The notes beneath the pieces were generated by a model. That model was not told the origin of the DNA and made no database searches. It was given only the letters and a program-made list of their open reading frames with translations. A stretch of DNA of 47,284 nt from assembly GCA_017396515.1 (NCBI GenBank), contig JAFQLV010000072.1:1-47284 (forward strand), given 5' to 3'. This DNA is from Clostridia bacterium. GTDB lineage: Bacteria; Bacillota; Clostridia; Oscillospirales; Acutalibacteraceae. The translations under genes and the position numbers were made by a program. Shown piece by piece: positions 38,962 through 47,284 of the stretch (its first letter is position 1; each line of letters starts with the position of its first letter).

Positions 38962-40272
38962 ATGGATTTGAACTTACTTTTTTCATTTGCCGATATCAAA
39001 GGCAAAATTATCCCTATTTTAATAGCTATACTCTTTTTCGGCATCATTATTCTCATACATGAGTTCGGTCACTTTATCTTTGCCAAAATCTTTGGTGTAA
39101 AGGTAAATGAATTCGCAATCGGTATGGGTCCGACTCTTCTTAAAAAGCAGGGTAAGGAAACCAAATACGCACTTCGTCTTTTCCCTATAGGCGGCTTTGT
39201 TTCAATGGAGGGCGAAGAGGAGGAAAGCACAGACGGCAGAGCCTTCTGCAACCAGAAGGTGTGGAAGCGTATGATAATTATTGCCGCAGGTGCTACCTTC
39301 AACCTTATTCTCGGCCTTATTGTCTGCTTCTGTCTTGTCTGCAGTGAGGATCTTGCAGGTACAACACAGATATTGCAGTTTTATGAGGGTGCCGTCAGCA
39401 ATCAGGAGGCAGGCCTTATGGAAGGCGACCGCATTGTAAAAATTGACGGCAAGCGTGTTTTTTCAGATTATGACATAAGCTTTTTAATGCAGAGAAACAA
39501 CAGCGGTATATATGAGTTTTCCGTTATACGCGACGGTGATAAAATGACTCTGCATCATGTGCAGTTTGCAAAGAGAACAAGCGGAAACTTCTCATATAAT
39601 CCTGATTGCACCATAAGCAATGTCAGTGCAAAAATGAAGGATTTCGGTCTTAAGGATGCAGACAAAATCTTAAGCATAAACGGCGAAAAGGTTACCTCCG
39701 GTGAGGAAATGATAGCAGCTATCGGCAAGGACAGCGACTTTATTCTTGATTTCACCGTTGAGCGTGAGGGTGAGATTATCAGCCTAAGTGAAGTGGAAAT
39801 GATGACTGTAACAGTCTTCGATTTTGTTATTCTCGGTGAAGAAAAGAATTTTGCAAATGTTACGAAGAATGCCTTCGGTTATGCGCTTTCAATGGGCAGA
39901 ATGGTGTATCTGAGCCTTTTCGATTTAATAAGCGGTCAATACGGAATGAATGACCTTGCAGGCCCTATCGGCACCATTTCCGTTATCACCGATATAGCCG
40001 AAGAAAGCATTGCAACAGTTGATTGGTCTCAGCTGTTTATGATAATGGCAATGATAACAATCAACATCGGTCTTTTCAATCTTCTTCCCGTACCTGCCCT
40101 TGACGGCGGACATCTATTCTTTATGTTCTTTGAGCTTATTTTCAGAAAGAAGATCCCTCAGAAATACGAAAGCTATATCCATGCTGCAGGACTTGTAATC
40201 CTCTTTGCTTTTATGGCACTTATTTCAGCAAGCGATATCTGGAAGCTCATTTCAGGACGCGGATTTTATTAA
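38962..40272 (+). CDS. rseP: Site-2-type RIP metalloprotease RseP/RasP
   Basis: Protein of 436 residues. Zinc motif HEFGH at 33-37 lies in the first membrane segment, LLPVPALDGGH near the C-terminus supplies the third ligand, and a PDZ-type region sits between (about 130-290). It cleaves membrane-bound anti-sigma factors and signal-peptide remnants within the membrane. The gene follows dxr by 4 bases, the usual order. Confidence 0.94.
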   Translation: MDLNLLFSFADIKGKIIPILIAILFFGIIILIHEFGHFIFAKIFGVKVNEFAIGMGPTLLKKQGKETKYALRLFPIGGFVSMEGEEEESTDGRAFCNQKVWKRMIIIAAGATFNLILGLIVCFCLVCSEDLAGTTQILQFYEGAVSNQEAGLMEGDRIVKIDGKRVFSDYDISFLMQRNNSGIYEFSVIRDGDKMTLHHVQFAKRTSGNFSYNPDCTISNVSAKMKDFGLKDADKILSINGEKVTSGEEMIAAIGKDSDFILDFTVEREGEIISLSEVEMMTVTVFDFVILGEEKNFANVTKNAFGYALSMGRMVYLSLFDLISGQYGMNDLAGPIGTISVITDIAEESIATVDWSQLFMIMAMITINIGLFNLLPVPALDGGHLFFMFFELIFRKKIPQKYESYIHAAGLVILFAFMALISASDIWKLISGRGFY

Positions 40273-40296
40273 AATTTGAATTAGGAATTAAGAATT

Positions 40297-41349
40297 ATGA
40301 TTAACAGACGAAGCTCCAAAAAGGTTAAGGTCGGCAATATTTATATTGGCGGTGACAGCAGAATAAGCGTGCAGTCCATGCTTAATGTACCCTCCCGTGA
40401 CAGTGAGGGCAATGTAAAACAGGCTCTTGCTCTTGAAAAAGCGGGCTGTGACATTATCCGTCTTGCAGTGCCCGATATGGAAAGCGTAAACACTGTCAGG
40501 GCACTTAAGGAAAGCCTTTCAATCCCAGTGGTGGCTGATATTCACTTTGATTATAAGCTGGCTCTTGCTTCTCTTGAGGCAGGTGTGGATAAAATACGCA
40601 TTAACCCGGGTAATATCGGAAAAGATGAAAATGTCAAGGCTGTTGCCGATGCCTGCAAAAGCAGGGGAGTACCCATAAGAATAGGTGTAAACTCAGGCTC
40701 GGTTGAAAAGGAAATACTTGCAAAGTACGGTGCACCTACTCCTGAGGCTATGGCTGAAAGTGCAATGTATCATGTAAGACTCCTTGAAAAATTTGATTTT
40801 GACGATATAGTTATTTCTATAAAATCTTCAAATGTAGTGAATATGATTGAGGCTTATGAGCGAGTTGCCGGAATGTGCAGCTATCCGCTTCACCTCGGTG
40901 TTACCGAGGCAGGCACACAGAGAATGGGACTTATCAAATCCAGCGTAGGCATAGGCTCACTTCTCACAAAAGGTATAGGCGACACCATAAGAGTGTCACT
41001 CACCGCCGACCCCACCGAGGAAATTTATGCAGGCTATGATATACTCAAGTCAATCGGTATTGATAATTCCACACCGAGGCTTGTTTCCTGCCCCACCTGC
41101 GGCAGAACGAAAATTGACCTTATAGGTCTTGCAAACGAAGTGGAAGACAGGCTCAGAGGCATTAAAAAGAACATAACCGTTGCTGTTATGGGCTGTGTTG
41201 TCAACGGCCCGGGTGAAGCAAAAGAAGCCGATATTGGCATAGCAGGCGGTGACAAAAGCGGACTTATCTTTAAAAAAGGAGAAATTCTCAGAAAGATCCC
41301 CGAAGATAAAATAATAGACGAACTTATGAAAGAAATAGACTTACTTTAA
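40297..41349 (+). CDS. ispG: 4-hydroxy-3-methylbut-2-en-1-yl diphosphate synthase
   Basis: Protein of 350 residues. ISVQSMLNVPSRD opens the TIM barrel; SCPTCGR and GCVVNGPGEAKEADIG hold the cluster-binding Cys and Glu residues of the 4Fe-4S enzyme. It makes HMBPP, the penultimate MEP-pathway step. It occupies the place between rseP and polC where B. subtilis has proS. Confidence 0.97.
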   Translation: MINRRSSKKVKVGNIYIGGDSRISVQSMLNVPSRDSEGNVKQALALEKAGCDIIRLAVPDMESVNTVRALKESLSIPVVADIHFDYKLALASLEAGVDKIRINPGNIGKDENVKAVADACKSRGVPIRIGVNSGSVEKEILAKYGAPTPEAMAESAMYHVRLLEKFDFDDIVISIKSSNVVNMIEAYERVAGMCSYPLHLGVTEAGTQRMGLIKSSVGIGSLLTKGIGDTIRVSLTADPTEEIYAGYDILKSIGIDNSTPRLVSCPTCGRTKIDLIGLANEVEDRLRGIKKNITVAVMGCVVNGPGEAKEADIGIAGGDKSGLIFKKGEILRKIPEDKIIDELMKEIDLL

Positions 41350-41364
41350 TTAAAGGATTAAATA

Positions 41365-44300
41365 ATGAGTAATAATTTTGAAAGCCTTTTCGGAGTGTTT
41401 GAAAACGAAAAGCTCCACGAGGCATTTTGTGATTGCGAAATTGAAAATGTGAGAATATCCATGGAAAAAAAGAGCGTTGAAATAGACGCTCTGTTTCCTC
41501 ATATGGTGACACACAGATATATTGCCGAGGCTCAGCGTGTACTTTGCCAAAAGCTTTTGGTAAACGGTGTAAGAATAGAAAGCCATATGCCCTCAGAGTG
41601 CTTCGGTGAGGATTATTTCGGTTCCCTTATAAAAGAAACCAACGAGCTTCTTGCGGCAAGCAACGGCTTTTTTGAGGGAGCAACCTGCAGCTTTGACGGC
41701 AGGGTACTGCACATTGAGCTGACCCACGGCGGCAAGGATGTGCTGGAAAGCATAGGCGCAAAAGAGCTTATGGAAAGAATTATAATGAAACGCTTCGGGC
41801 GTGAGGTTGCCATAGATTTCTGCGGCAAAACGGAAATTGCTCTTGAGGATGAGCAGGTAACCGAAATGGTGAAAAAGAGCGAAGAAGAAAATCTTCGAGC
41901 TAAGGGTATTGACCCTGCAAGTGCTTATCAGCCAAAGCCCAAGGAGCACAAAATTGTTGAGGGCATCCCTCTTTATTTGGAAACTGCAAAGCCTATTTAC
42001 GGCAACAAAATAACAAAAAATCCCAAGCCACTGAGTGAAATTTCACCCGATGAGGGCAGCTGCGTGGTCTGGGGTGATGTCTTCGGCTTTGAAAGCAGAG
42101 AGACCAAAGACGGCAGAAGCCTTATTATCACCTTCAACATAACCGACGGCACTTATTCTTATACCTGCAAGGTCTTTGAAAGAAAAGAAGACTGCGAAAT
42201 CATAATGAAGAGAATTAAAAACGGTGTTACGGTTATGCTCAGAGGCGACCTGCGCTTTGATAAGTTCTCAGGTGAAAATGTAATTTCTCCGAGAGCTATC
42301 TCTGTTGTGGATAAAATCCCCAAAACGGATGATGCCGAGGTAAAGCGTGTTGAGCTTCATCTTCACACCAACATGTCGATGATGGACGGTGTTACTGAGG
42401 CCGGCACTCTTGTTAAGCGTGCAATTGAGTGGGGTCACAAGGCAATTGCCATTACTGACCACGGTGTTGTTCAGGCTTATCCCGATGCAGTTAAGGCTGC
42501 AGGCGGCAAAATCAAAATCATTTACGGTATGGAAGGCTATTTTATAGACGACACCGAAATGAGCTTTGAGGATTGGAAAAAGGCAAAGAATAAATATTAT
42601 CATCAGATTATTCTTGCAAGAAACTCCACCGGACTTAAAAACTTATATAAGCTTATTACACTTTCCAACCTTGAATATTTCCACAGAAGACCAATTATAC
42701 CCAAAAGCGAGCTTATAAAGCACCGCGAGGGTCTGATTATCGGCTCGGCCTGTGAAGCTGGCGAGCTTTACAGAGCTATTGTTGAGGGAAAGAGCAATGA
42801 GGAAATTTTAAAGATAGCTTCATTTTATGATTATCTTGAAATCCAGCCCTGCGGCAATAATGAATATATGATAAGAAGCGAGAAGTTCCCTCACATCAAA
42901 TCGGTGGAGGATATTCAGAACTTAAACCGCAAGGTTATACATATTGCCGATGCGCTGGGCAAAATGGTTGTTGCAACCTGTGATGTTCACTTTATTGACC
43001 CGGGCGATGCAAAATACAGAGCTATTCTTATGGCAGGTCAGGGCTTCAGTGATGCTGACAATCAGGCACCTCTTTATTTGCGTACCACTGACGAAATGCT
43101 CAGTGAGTTCGCTTATCTCGGTGAAGAAACTGCAAAAGAAATAGTTATAACCAACACAAATAAAATTGCGGATATGATTGAAAGCATCATACCCATTCCC
43201 CACGGCAACTTCCCGCCAAGCCTTGAGGGTGCAGATGAGGAGCTGACAAGGCTCTGTTGGGATAAGGCAAAGGCTCTTTACGGCGACCCTGTGCCGGAAT
43301 ATGTTGCAAAGCGACTTGAAAAAGAGCTGACATCAATTATCAAGCACGGCTTCGGCGTTCTTTATATGATTGCACAAAAGCTTGTGCATAACTCAGAGGA
43401 GCACGGCTATCATGTGGGCTCACGAGGCTCTGTAGGCTCATCTTATGTTGCCAACGCCTCGGGTATTTCAGAGGTTAATCCTCTTGCACCTCACTACCGC
43501 TGCCCGAATTGCAGATATAACGAGTTTTTCCTTAAAGGTGAGGTTGGCTCAGGCTATGACCTGCCGCCTAAGGATTGTCCTGAATGCGGCACTGCAATGG
43601 TGCGTGACGGACACGATATTCCCTTTGAAACCTTCCTTGGCTTCAAGGGTGATAAAAGCCCTGATATTGACCTTAACTTCTCAGGTGAATATCAGTCCAG
43701 AGCACACAAATACACTGAGACCCTCTTTGGTGACGGCCATGTTTTCAAGGCGGGTACCATTGCAAGTGTTGCTGATAAAACGGCTTACGGCTATGTTAAA
43801 AAGTATCTTGCAGAGAGAGGCCAGGTTGTGTCCAAGGCTGAGGAGGACAGGCTCACTATCGGCTGCACCGGTGTCAAGCGTACAACGGGTCAGCACCCGG
43901 GCGGTATGGTTGTTGTGCCCGATATATTCGAGGCATCAGACTTCACACCCATTCAGCACCCGGCTGACGATAACAAGAGCGACACGAGAACTACTCACTT
44001 CGACTTCCACGCTCTGCATGATACTATTCTGAAGCTTGATAATCTCGGTCATGATGTTCCCTCGCTTTATAAGCATCTTGAGGATTTGACGGGTATTCCC
44101 GTTATGGAAACAGATATATGTGACCCAAAGGTTTATCAGCTTCTTGAAAGCCCCGAGCCCTTAGGCGTAACGGCAGAGGATATTGACTGTCCTCTCGGTA
44201 CTCTTTCAATACCTGAAATGGGCACACCCTTTGTTATACAGATGCTTCTTGATGCAAAGCCTAAAAACTTCTCAGACCTTCTGCAGATTTCGGGTCTGTC

Positions 44301-45099
44301 ACACGGCACAGATGTTTGGCTGGGCAATGCACAGGATCTTATCAAAGACGGTGTCTGCACAATTTCTGAGGTTATCGGTACGCGAGATAACATAATGGTT
44401 TATCTTATGCATAAGGGTGTTGAGCCCAGCATGGCATTTAAAATTATGGAAATTGTGCGTAAGGGTAATGCCACTAAGCTGCTGACACAGGAGCATATCG
44501 ACACCATGAAGGAAAACGGTGTTGAGCAGTGGTATATTGACTCATGCATGAAAATCAAATATATGTTCCCCAAGGCTCACGCAGCTGCTTATGTCAGTGC
44601 GGCTCTTCGCCTTGGCTGGTATAAGATTTATTATCCCCTTGAATATTACGCCGCATTTATGACAGTGCGCGGTGACGATATTGATGCTGTAACCGTTCTC
44701 AAGGGCAGACAGGCTGTCAAGGATATGATGGCTGATATTAAAAGGCGTGGCAAAGAGGCTCAGCCAAAGGAAATCAATATGTATCCCACGCTGCAGGTTG
44801 TAAATGAAATGATGGCACGCGGAGTTGAGTTTTTGCCGGTTGATATTTATAAATCAGAGGCAAATGTCTATAAAATAGAAGACGGCAAAATCCGCATGCC
44901 CTTCGGTGCACTCAGCGGTGTCGGCGAAAATGCCGCTGTTTCCCTTGCAAAAGCAAGAGAGGGTGTGGACGAATTTGTTTCTATTGACGATTTTGCTCAG
45001 AGAGCAGGTGCAGGTTCATCCTTGATTGAACTGCTAAAGCAGGTGGGTGCCTTCGGCTCTCTGCCTGAAACAAGACAGATAAGTTTGTTTGAAATGTAA
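41365..45099 (+). CDS. polC: DNA polymerase III PolC-type alpha subunit lacking the exonuclease domain
   Basis: Protein of 1244 residues. In order: N-terminal domain, OB fold (about 220-320), PHP domain (ELHLHTNMSMMDG, AITDHGVVQAYPDA), catalytic polymerase with PDIDLNFSGEYQ (Asp767 and Asp769), zinc-binding CPNC...CPECG region, and the C-terminal part ending QISLFEM. PolC normally carries a DEDD 3'-5' exonuclease of about 190 residues inserted in the PHP domain. Here GMEGYFIDD (ending at 396) is joined by only about 15 residues to YHQIILARN (413), so that domain is absent, which explains the short length (B. subtilis about 1437). The flanking parts align without a break, so it looks like a clean domain absence and not a frameshift. 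Confidence 0.95.
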   Translation: MSNNFESLFGVFENEKLHEAFCDCEIENVRISMEKKSVEIDALFPHMVTHRYIAEAQRVLCQKLLVNGVRIESHMPSECFGEDYFGSLIKETNELLAASNGFFEGATCSFDGRVLHIELTHGGKDVLESIGAKELMERIIMKRFGREVAIDFCGKTEIALEDEQVTEMVKKSEEENLRAKGIDPASAYQPKPKEHKIVEGIPLYLETAKPIYGNKITKNPKPLSEISPDEGSCVVWGDVFGFESRETKDGRSLIITFNITDGTYSYTCKVFERKEDCEIIMKRIKNGVTVMLRGDLRFDKFSGENVISPRAISVVDKIPKTDDAEVKRVELHLHTNMSMMDGVTEAGTLVKRAIEWGHKAIAITDHGVVQAYPDAVKAAGGKIKIIYGMEGYFIDDTEMSFEDWKKAKNKYYHQIILARNSTGLKNLYKLITLSNLEYFHRRPIIPKSELIKHREGLIIGSACEAGELYRAIVEGKSNEEILKIASFYDYLEIQPCGNNEYMIRSEKFPHIKSVEDIQNLNRKVIHIADALGKMVVATCDVHFIDPGDAKYRAILMAGQGFSDADNQAPLYLRTTDEMLSEFAYLGEETAKEIVITNTNKIADMIESIIPIPHGNFPPSLEGADEELTRLCWDKAKALYGDPVPEYVAKRLEKELTSIIKHGFGVLYMIAQKLVHNSEEHGYHVGSRGSVGSSYVANASGISEVNPLAPHYRCPNCRYNEFFLKGEVGSGYDLPPKDCPECGTAMVRDGHDIPFETFLGFKGDKSPDIDLNFSGEYQSRAHKYTETLFGDGHVFKAGTIASVADKTAYGYVKKYLAERGQVVSKAEEDRLTIGCTGVKRTTGQHPGGMVVVPDIFEASDFTPIQHPADDNKSDTRTTHFDFHALHDTILKLDNLGHDVPSLYKHLEDLTGIPVMETDICDPKVYQLLESPEPLGVTAEDIDCPLGTLSIPEMGTPFVIQMLLDAKPKNFSDLLQISGLSHGTDVWLGNAQDLIKDGVCTISEVIGTRDNIMVYLMHKGVEPSMAFKIMEIVRKGNATKLLTQEHIDTMKENGVEQWYIDSCMKIKYMFPKAHAAAYVSAALRLGWYKIYYPLEYYAAFMTVRGDDIDAVTVLKGRQAVKDMMADIKRRGKEAQPKEINMYPTLQVVNEMMARGVEFLPVDIYKSEANVYKIEDGKIRMPFGALSGVGENAAVSLAKAREGVDEFVSIDDFAQRAGAGSSLIELLKQVGAFGSLPETRQISLFEM

Positions 45100-45113
45100 A
45101 AGGAGTGTTTATT

Positions 45114-45833
45114 ATGTCAAAGATTTTTGCACACAGAGGCTTCAGCGGCAAGTACCCCGAAAACACAATGTTGGCCTTCAGAAAGGCCGTTGAAATCGGT
45201 GTTGACGGCATTGAGCTTGATGTTCACCTGACAAAGGATAACGAGATTGTTATTATTCACGATGAAGATGTCAAACGCACAACCAACGGTGAAGGCCTTG
45301 TTAAGGATATGACTCTTTCAGAGCTTAAAAAGCTTGATGCAAGCGCCACCTTCAAGGGTGTTTACGGCAAAAACGAAATCCCCACGCTCAGAGAATATTT
45401 TGAGCTTGTCAAATGCACAGATGTCATCACAAATATCGAGCTTAAGACAGGTGTTTATGAATACCCCACAATTGAGCAGAGAGTTATTGACCTTATAAGA
45501 GAATACGGTCTTGAAAGCAAGATTATTTTCTCCTCATTCAATCACTTCACGGTTAAACGCTGTGAAGAAATTGCACCCGAAATCAAAAGAGGTTTCCTCA
45601 CGGGCGACTGGCTTGTTGATTTCGGCAGGTACACAAAAGAAAGAAATGTGCAGTGCTGCCACCCCTGGCACAACACATTGAGTCAGGCTGTTGTTGACGA
45701 AATGCACAGGAATGGCTGTGAAATCAACACATGGACCGTCAATGAATATGCCGATATTGAACGGCTTTCTGCAATGGGTGTTGACTCACTTATAGGCAAT
45801 TTCCCTGACAGAATGATTGAAAAGCTCAGATAA
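45114..45833 (+). CDS. Glycerophosphodiester phosphodiesterase
   Basis: Protein of 239 residues without a signal peptide. AHRGFSGKYPENTMLAF, GVDGIELDVHLTKD and VIIHDEDVKRTTNG carry the catalytic His and metal-binding residues of the GDPD family. It releases glycerol-3-phosphate from deacylated phospholipids. ATG 45114 is preferred to the GTG at 45105, which overlaps the ribosome site (AAAGGAG). It follows polC by 14 bases and may share its transcript. Confidence 0.93.
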   Translation: MSKIFAHRGFSGKYPENTMLAFRKAVEIGVDGIELDVHLTKDNEIVIIHDEDVKRTTNGEGLVKDMTLSELKKLDASATFKGVYGKNEIPTLREYFELVKCTDVITNIELKTGVYEYPTIEQRVIDLIREYGLESKIIFSSFNHFTVKRCEEIAPEIKRGFLTGDWLVDFGRYTKERNVQCCHPWHNTLSQAVVDEMHRNGCEINTWTVNEYADIERLSAMGVDSLIGNFPDRMIEKLR

Positions 45834-45849
45834 AACAGCGAATATCCTA

Positions 45850-45878
45850 TTGCTCAGAATTCTCTTTTGTGCTATAAT
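45850..45878 (+). promoter_or_regulatory. Promoter of lepA
   Basis: TTGCTC (45850-45855), 17-base spacer, perfect TATAAT (45873-45878), 39 bases before the lepA start. Confidence 0.6.
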
Positions 45879-45917
45879 ACATTGATTTAATTTCACTCCC
45901 GTATTCAGAGGTGAACT

Positions 45918-47284
45918 ATGACTAAGAAAAAAGAAAATATAAGGAATTTTTCCATTATTGCTCATATTGACCACGGCAAGTCAACTCTTGCTGACAGACT
46001 CCTTGAAATAACGGATTCTGTTGCCAAGCGTGACATGTCAGCTCAGATTCTTGACGATATGGACCTTGAAAGAGAAAGAGGCATAACCATTAAGGCTCAC
46101 GCAGTAAAGCTTGATTATAAAGCAAAAGACGGTGAAACCTATGAGCTTAACCTCATTGATACTCCGGGTCATGTTGACTTTAACTATGAGGTTTCCCGTT
46201 CTCTTGCCGCTTGCGAAGGTGCCATTCTTATAATTGATGCTTCTCAGGGCATCGAGGCACAGACTCTTGCCAACACATATCTTGCTCTTGACCATGACCT
46301 TGAGCTGGTGCCCGTTATAAATAAAATTGATCTGCCTGCCGCAGAGCCCGACAGAGTTGCTGCCGAGGTTGAGGATATTATCGGTCTTGACTGCAGTGTT
46401 GCTCCGAGGGTATCGGCAAAAACAGGCGAAAATGTTGCTGAGGTGCTTGAAAGAATTGTTGCCGACATACCCGCACCGTCTGAGGCTGAGGATAATGCCC
46501 CTCTCAAGGCACTTATCTTTGACTCGGTTTATGATAACTATAAGGGCGTTATTGTTTATGTGCGTGTTATGCAGGGCACTCTCAGAGCAGGCGAAACAAT
46601 GAAGATGATGGCAACAGGTGCAGAATTCACCGTTGTGGAAGTGGGCTATATGCGTGCAACGGGACTTGAGCCCTGTAAGGAGCTTTCTGCAGGTGAGGTT
46701 GGCTATATAACCGCTTCAATTAAAACAGTGCGTGATGCCAAGGTGGGTGACACTGTCACAAAGCTGCAGAACCTTGCTTCTGAGCCTCTTCCCGGCTACA
46801 GAAAGGTCAATCCCATGGTTTACTGCGGTGTGTACCCTGCCGACGGTGCAGACTATGAGGCACTCAGAGAGTCTCTTGAAAAGCTCCAGCTTAACGATGC
46901 CGCACTTTCATATGAGCCTGAAACCTCAGGTGCATTGGGCTTCGGCTTCCGCTGCGGCTTCTTAGGCCTTTTGCATCTTGAAATTATTCAGGAAAGACTT
47001 GAAAGAGAATATAACCTTGATCTTGTCACAACCGTGCCCTCTGTTGTTTATAAAATTCACCTGAATGACGGCAGTGTTGTTGAGATTGATAACCCCACAC
47101 ACTATCCCGACCCTGCTCACATTGATTTCTGTGAGGAGCCTATAACAAATGCTCATATCTATGCACCCTCTGACTATGTCGGTGCAATTATGGACCTTTG
47201 TCAGGACAGACGAGGCACCTTTAAGGATATGAAATATATAACCACCGACAGAGTGGATATTCATTATGAGCTTCCTCTCAATGA
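45918..47284 (+). CDS. lepA: Translation elongation factor 4 (LepA), 5' part
   Basis: The reading frame begins at ATG 45918 (AGAGGTG upstream) and runs off the right edge, giving 455 of about 600 residues. GTPase motifs: [11 protein letters not shown] (G1), RGITIKAH (switch I), [10 protein letters not shown] (G3) and [12 protein letters not shown] (G4 with the LepA-typical follow-on). Domain II and the start of the EF-G-like domains III and V follow ([16 protein letters not shown]). It back-translocates or remodels stalled ribosomes. The LepA-specific C-terminal domain is outside the window. Confidence 0.97.
   Translation, partial: MTKKKENIRNFSIIAHIDHGKSTLADRLLEITDSVAKRDMSAQILDDMDLERERGITIKAHAVKLDYKAKDGETYELNLIDTPGHVDFNYEVSRSLAACEGAILIIDASQGIEAQTLANTYLALDHDLELVPVINKIDLPAAEPDRVAAEVEDIIGLDCSVAPRVSAKTGENVAEVLERIVADIPAPSEAEDNAPLKALIFDSVYDNYKGVIVYVRVMQGTLRAGETMKMMATGAEFTVVEVGYMRATGLEPCKELSAGEVGYITASIKTVRDAKVGDTVTKLQNLASEPLPGYRKVNPMVYCGVYPADGADYEALRESLEKLQLNDAALSYEPETSGALGFGFRCGFLGLLHLEIIQERLEREYNLDLVTTVPSVVYKIHLNDGSVVEIDNPTHYPDPAHIDFCEEPITNAHIYAPSDYVGAIMDLCQDRRGTFKDMKYITTDRVDIHYELPLN

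Noticed and set aside
41365-45099. Frameshift or assembly gap as the cause of the short PolC
   Set aside because: The reading frame is continuous and both sides of the missing domain align closely to PolC, so a clean absence is more likely; an assembly deletion in frame remains possible.

Overview
The window reads as chromosome from a gut- or rumen-type Clostridia (Bacillota, probably Oscillospiraceae/Ruminococcaceae). The reasons are strong AGGAGG-type ribosome sites, consensus sigma-A promoters, U-run hairpin terminators, a PolC-type replicase, a SCIFF ranthipeptide with its radical SAM maturase, and the order pyrH-frr-uppS-cdsA-dxr-rseP-ispG-polC. Genus assignment is inference. I recognised no tRNA, rRNA, insertion sequence, prophage or CRISPR array.

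Layout. 1-856: the end of an acyl-CoA synthetase-like gene coupled to an acyl carrier protein. 965-14620: a carbohydrate-related accessory region with two multi-pass transporters, a small HEYGH membrane protein, a secreted LCAT-like alpha/beta hydrolase with a Cys in the nucleophile position, a GH36-type alpha-galactosidase on the minus strand, a plus-strand cluster (beta-propeller glycosidase-like, SGNH esterase-like, DUF4434-like, orphan membrane protein, DUF2804) and an LRR membrane protein. 14885-24041: an aromatic amino acid operon carrying all seven shikimate steps (aroK fused to aroE), both terminal branches (pheA, tyrA) and an aminotransferase, behind two tandem promoters flanking a perfect 16-bp palindrome.

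24043-29054 is the most unusual stretch. It holds a 29-aa peptide ORF one base behind the DAHP synthase gene; a candidate type I toxin-antitoxin module (24-aa hydrophobic peptide on the minus strand, convergent antisense RNA from a perfect consensus promoter); a YbaK-type deacylase; the SCIFF precursor, its maturase and an Orn/Lys/Arg-decarboxylase-fold enzyme in one operon; and a tandem set of four short minus-strand genes for related 36-41-aa amphipathic peptides. Each of the four has its own promoter, ribosome site and terminator or shared terminator hairpin. The 29-aa peptide has the same core spacing and looks like a fifth, diverged member. I know of no described function for this family; it is my main candidate for an undescribed system.

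29246-34630: PcrA/UvrD helicase, a second LCAT-like hydrolase (with the usual Ser nucleophile) and a GH28 pectinase translationally coupled to it. 34710-47284: the conserved housekeeping block for UMP kinase, ribosome recycling, isoprenoid and phospholipid synthesis, a site-2-type protease and PolC, then a glycerophosphodiester phosphodiesterase and the start of lepA, which runs off the window. This PolC lacks the exonuclease domain normally inserted in its PHP domain.
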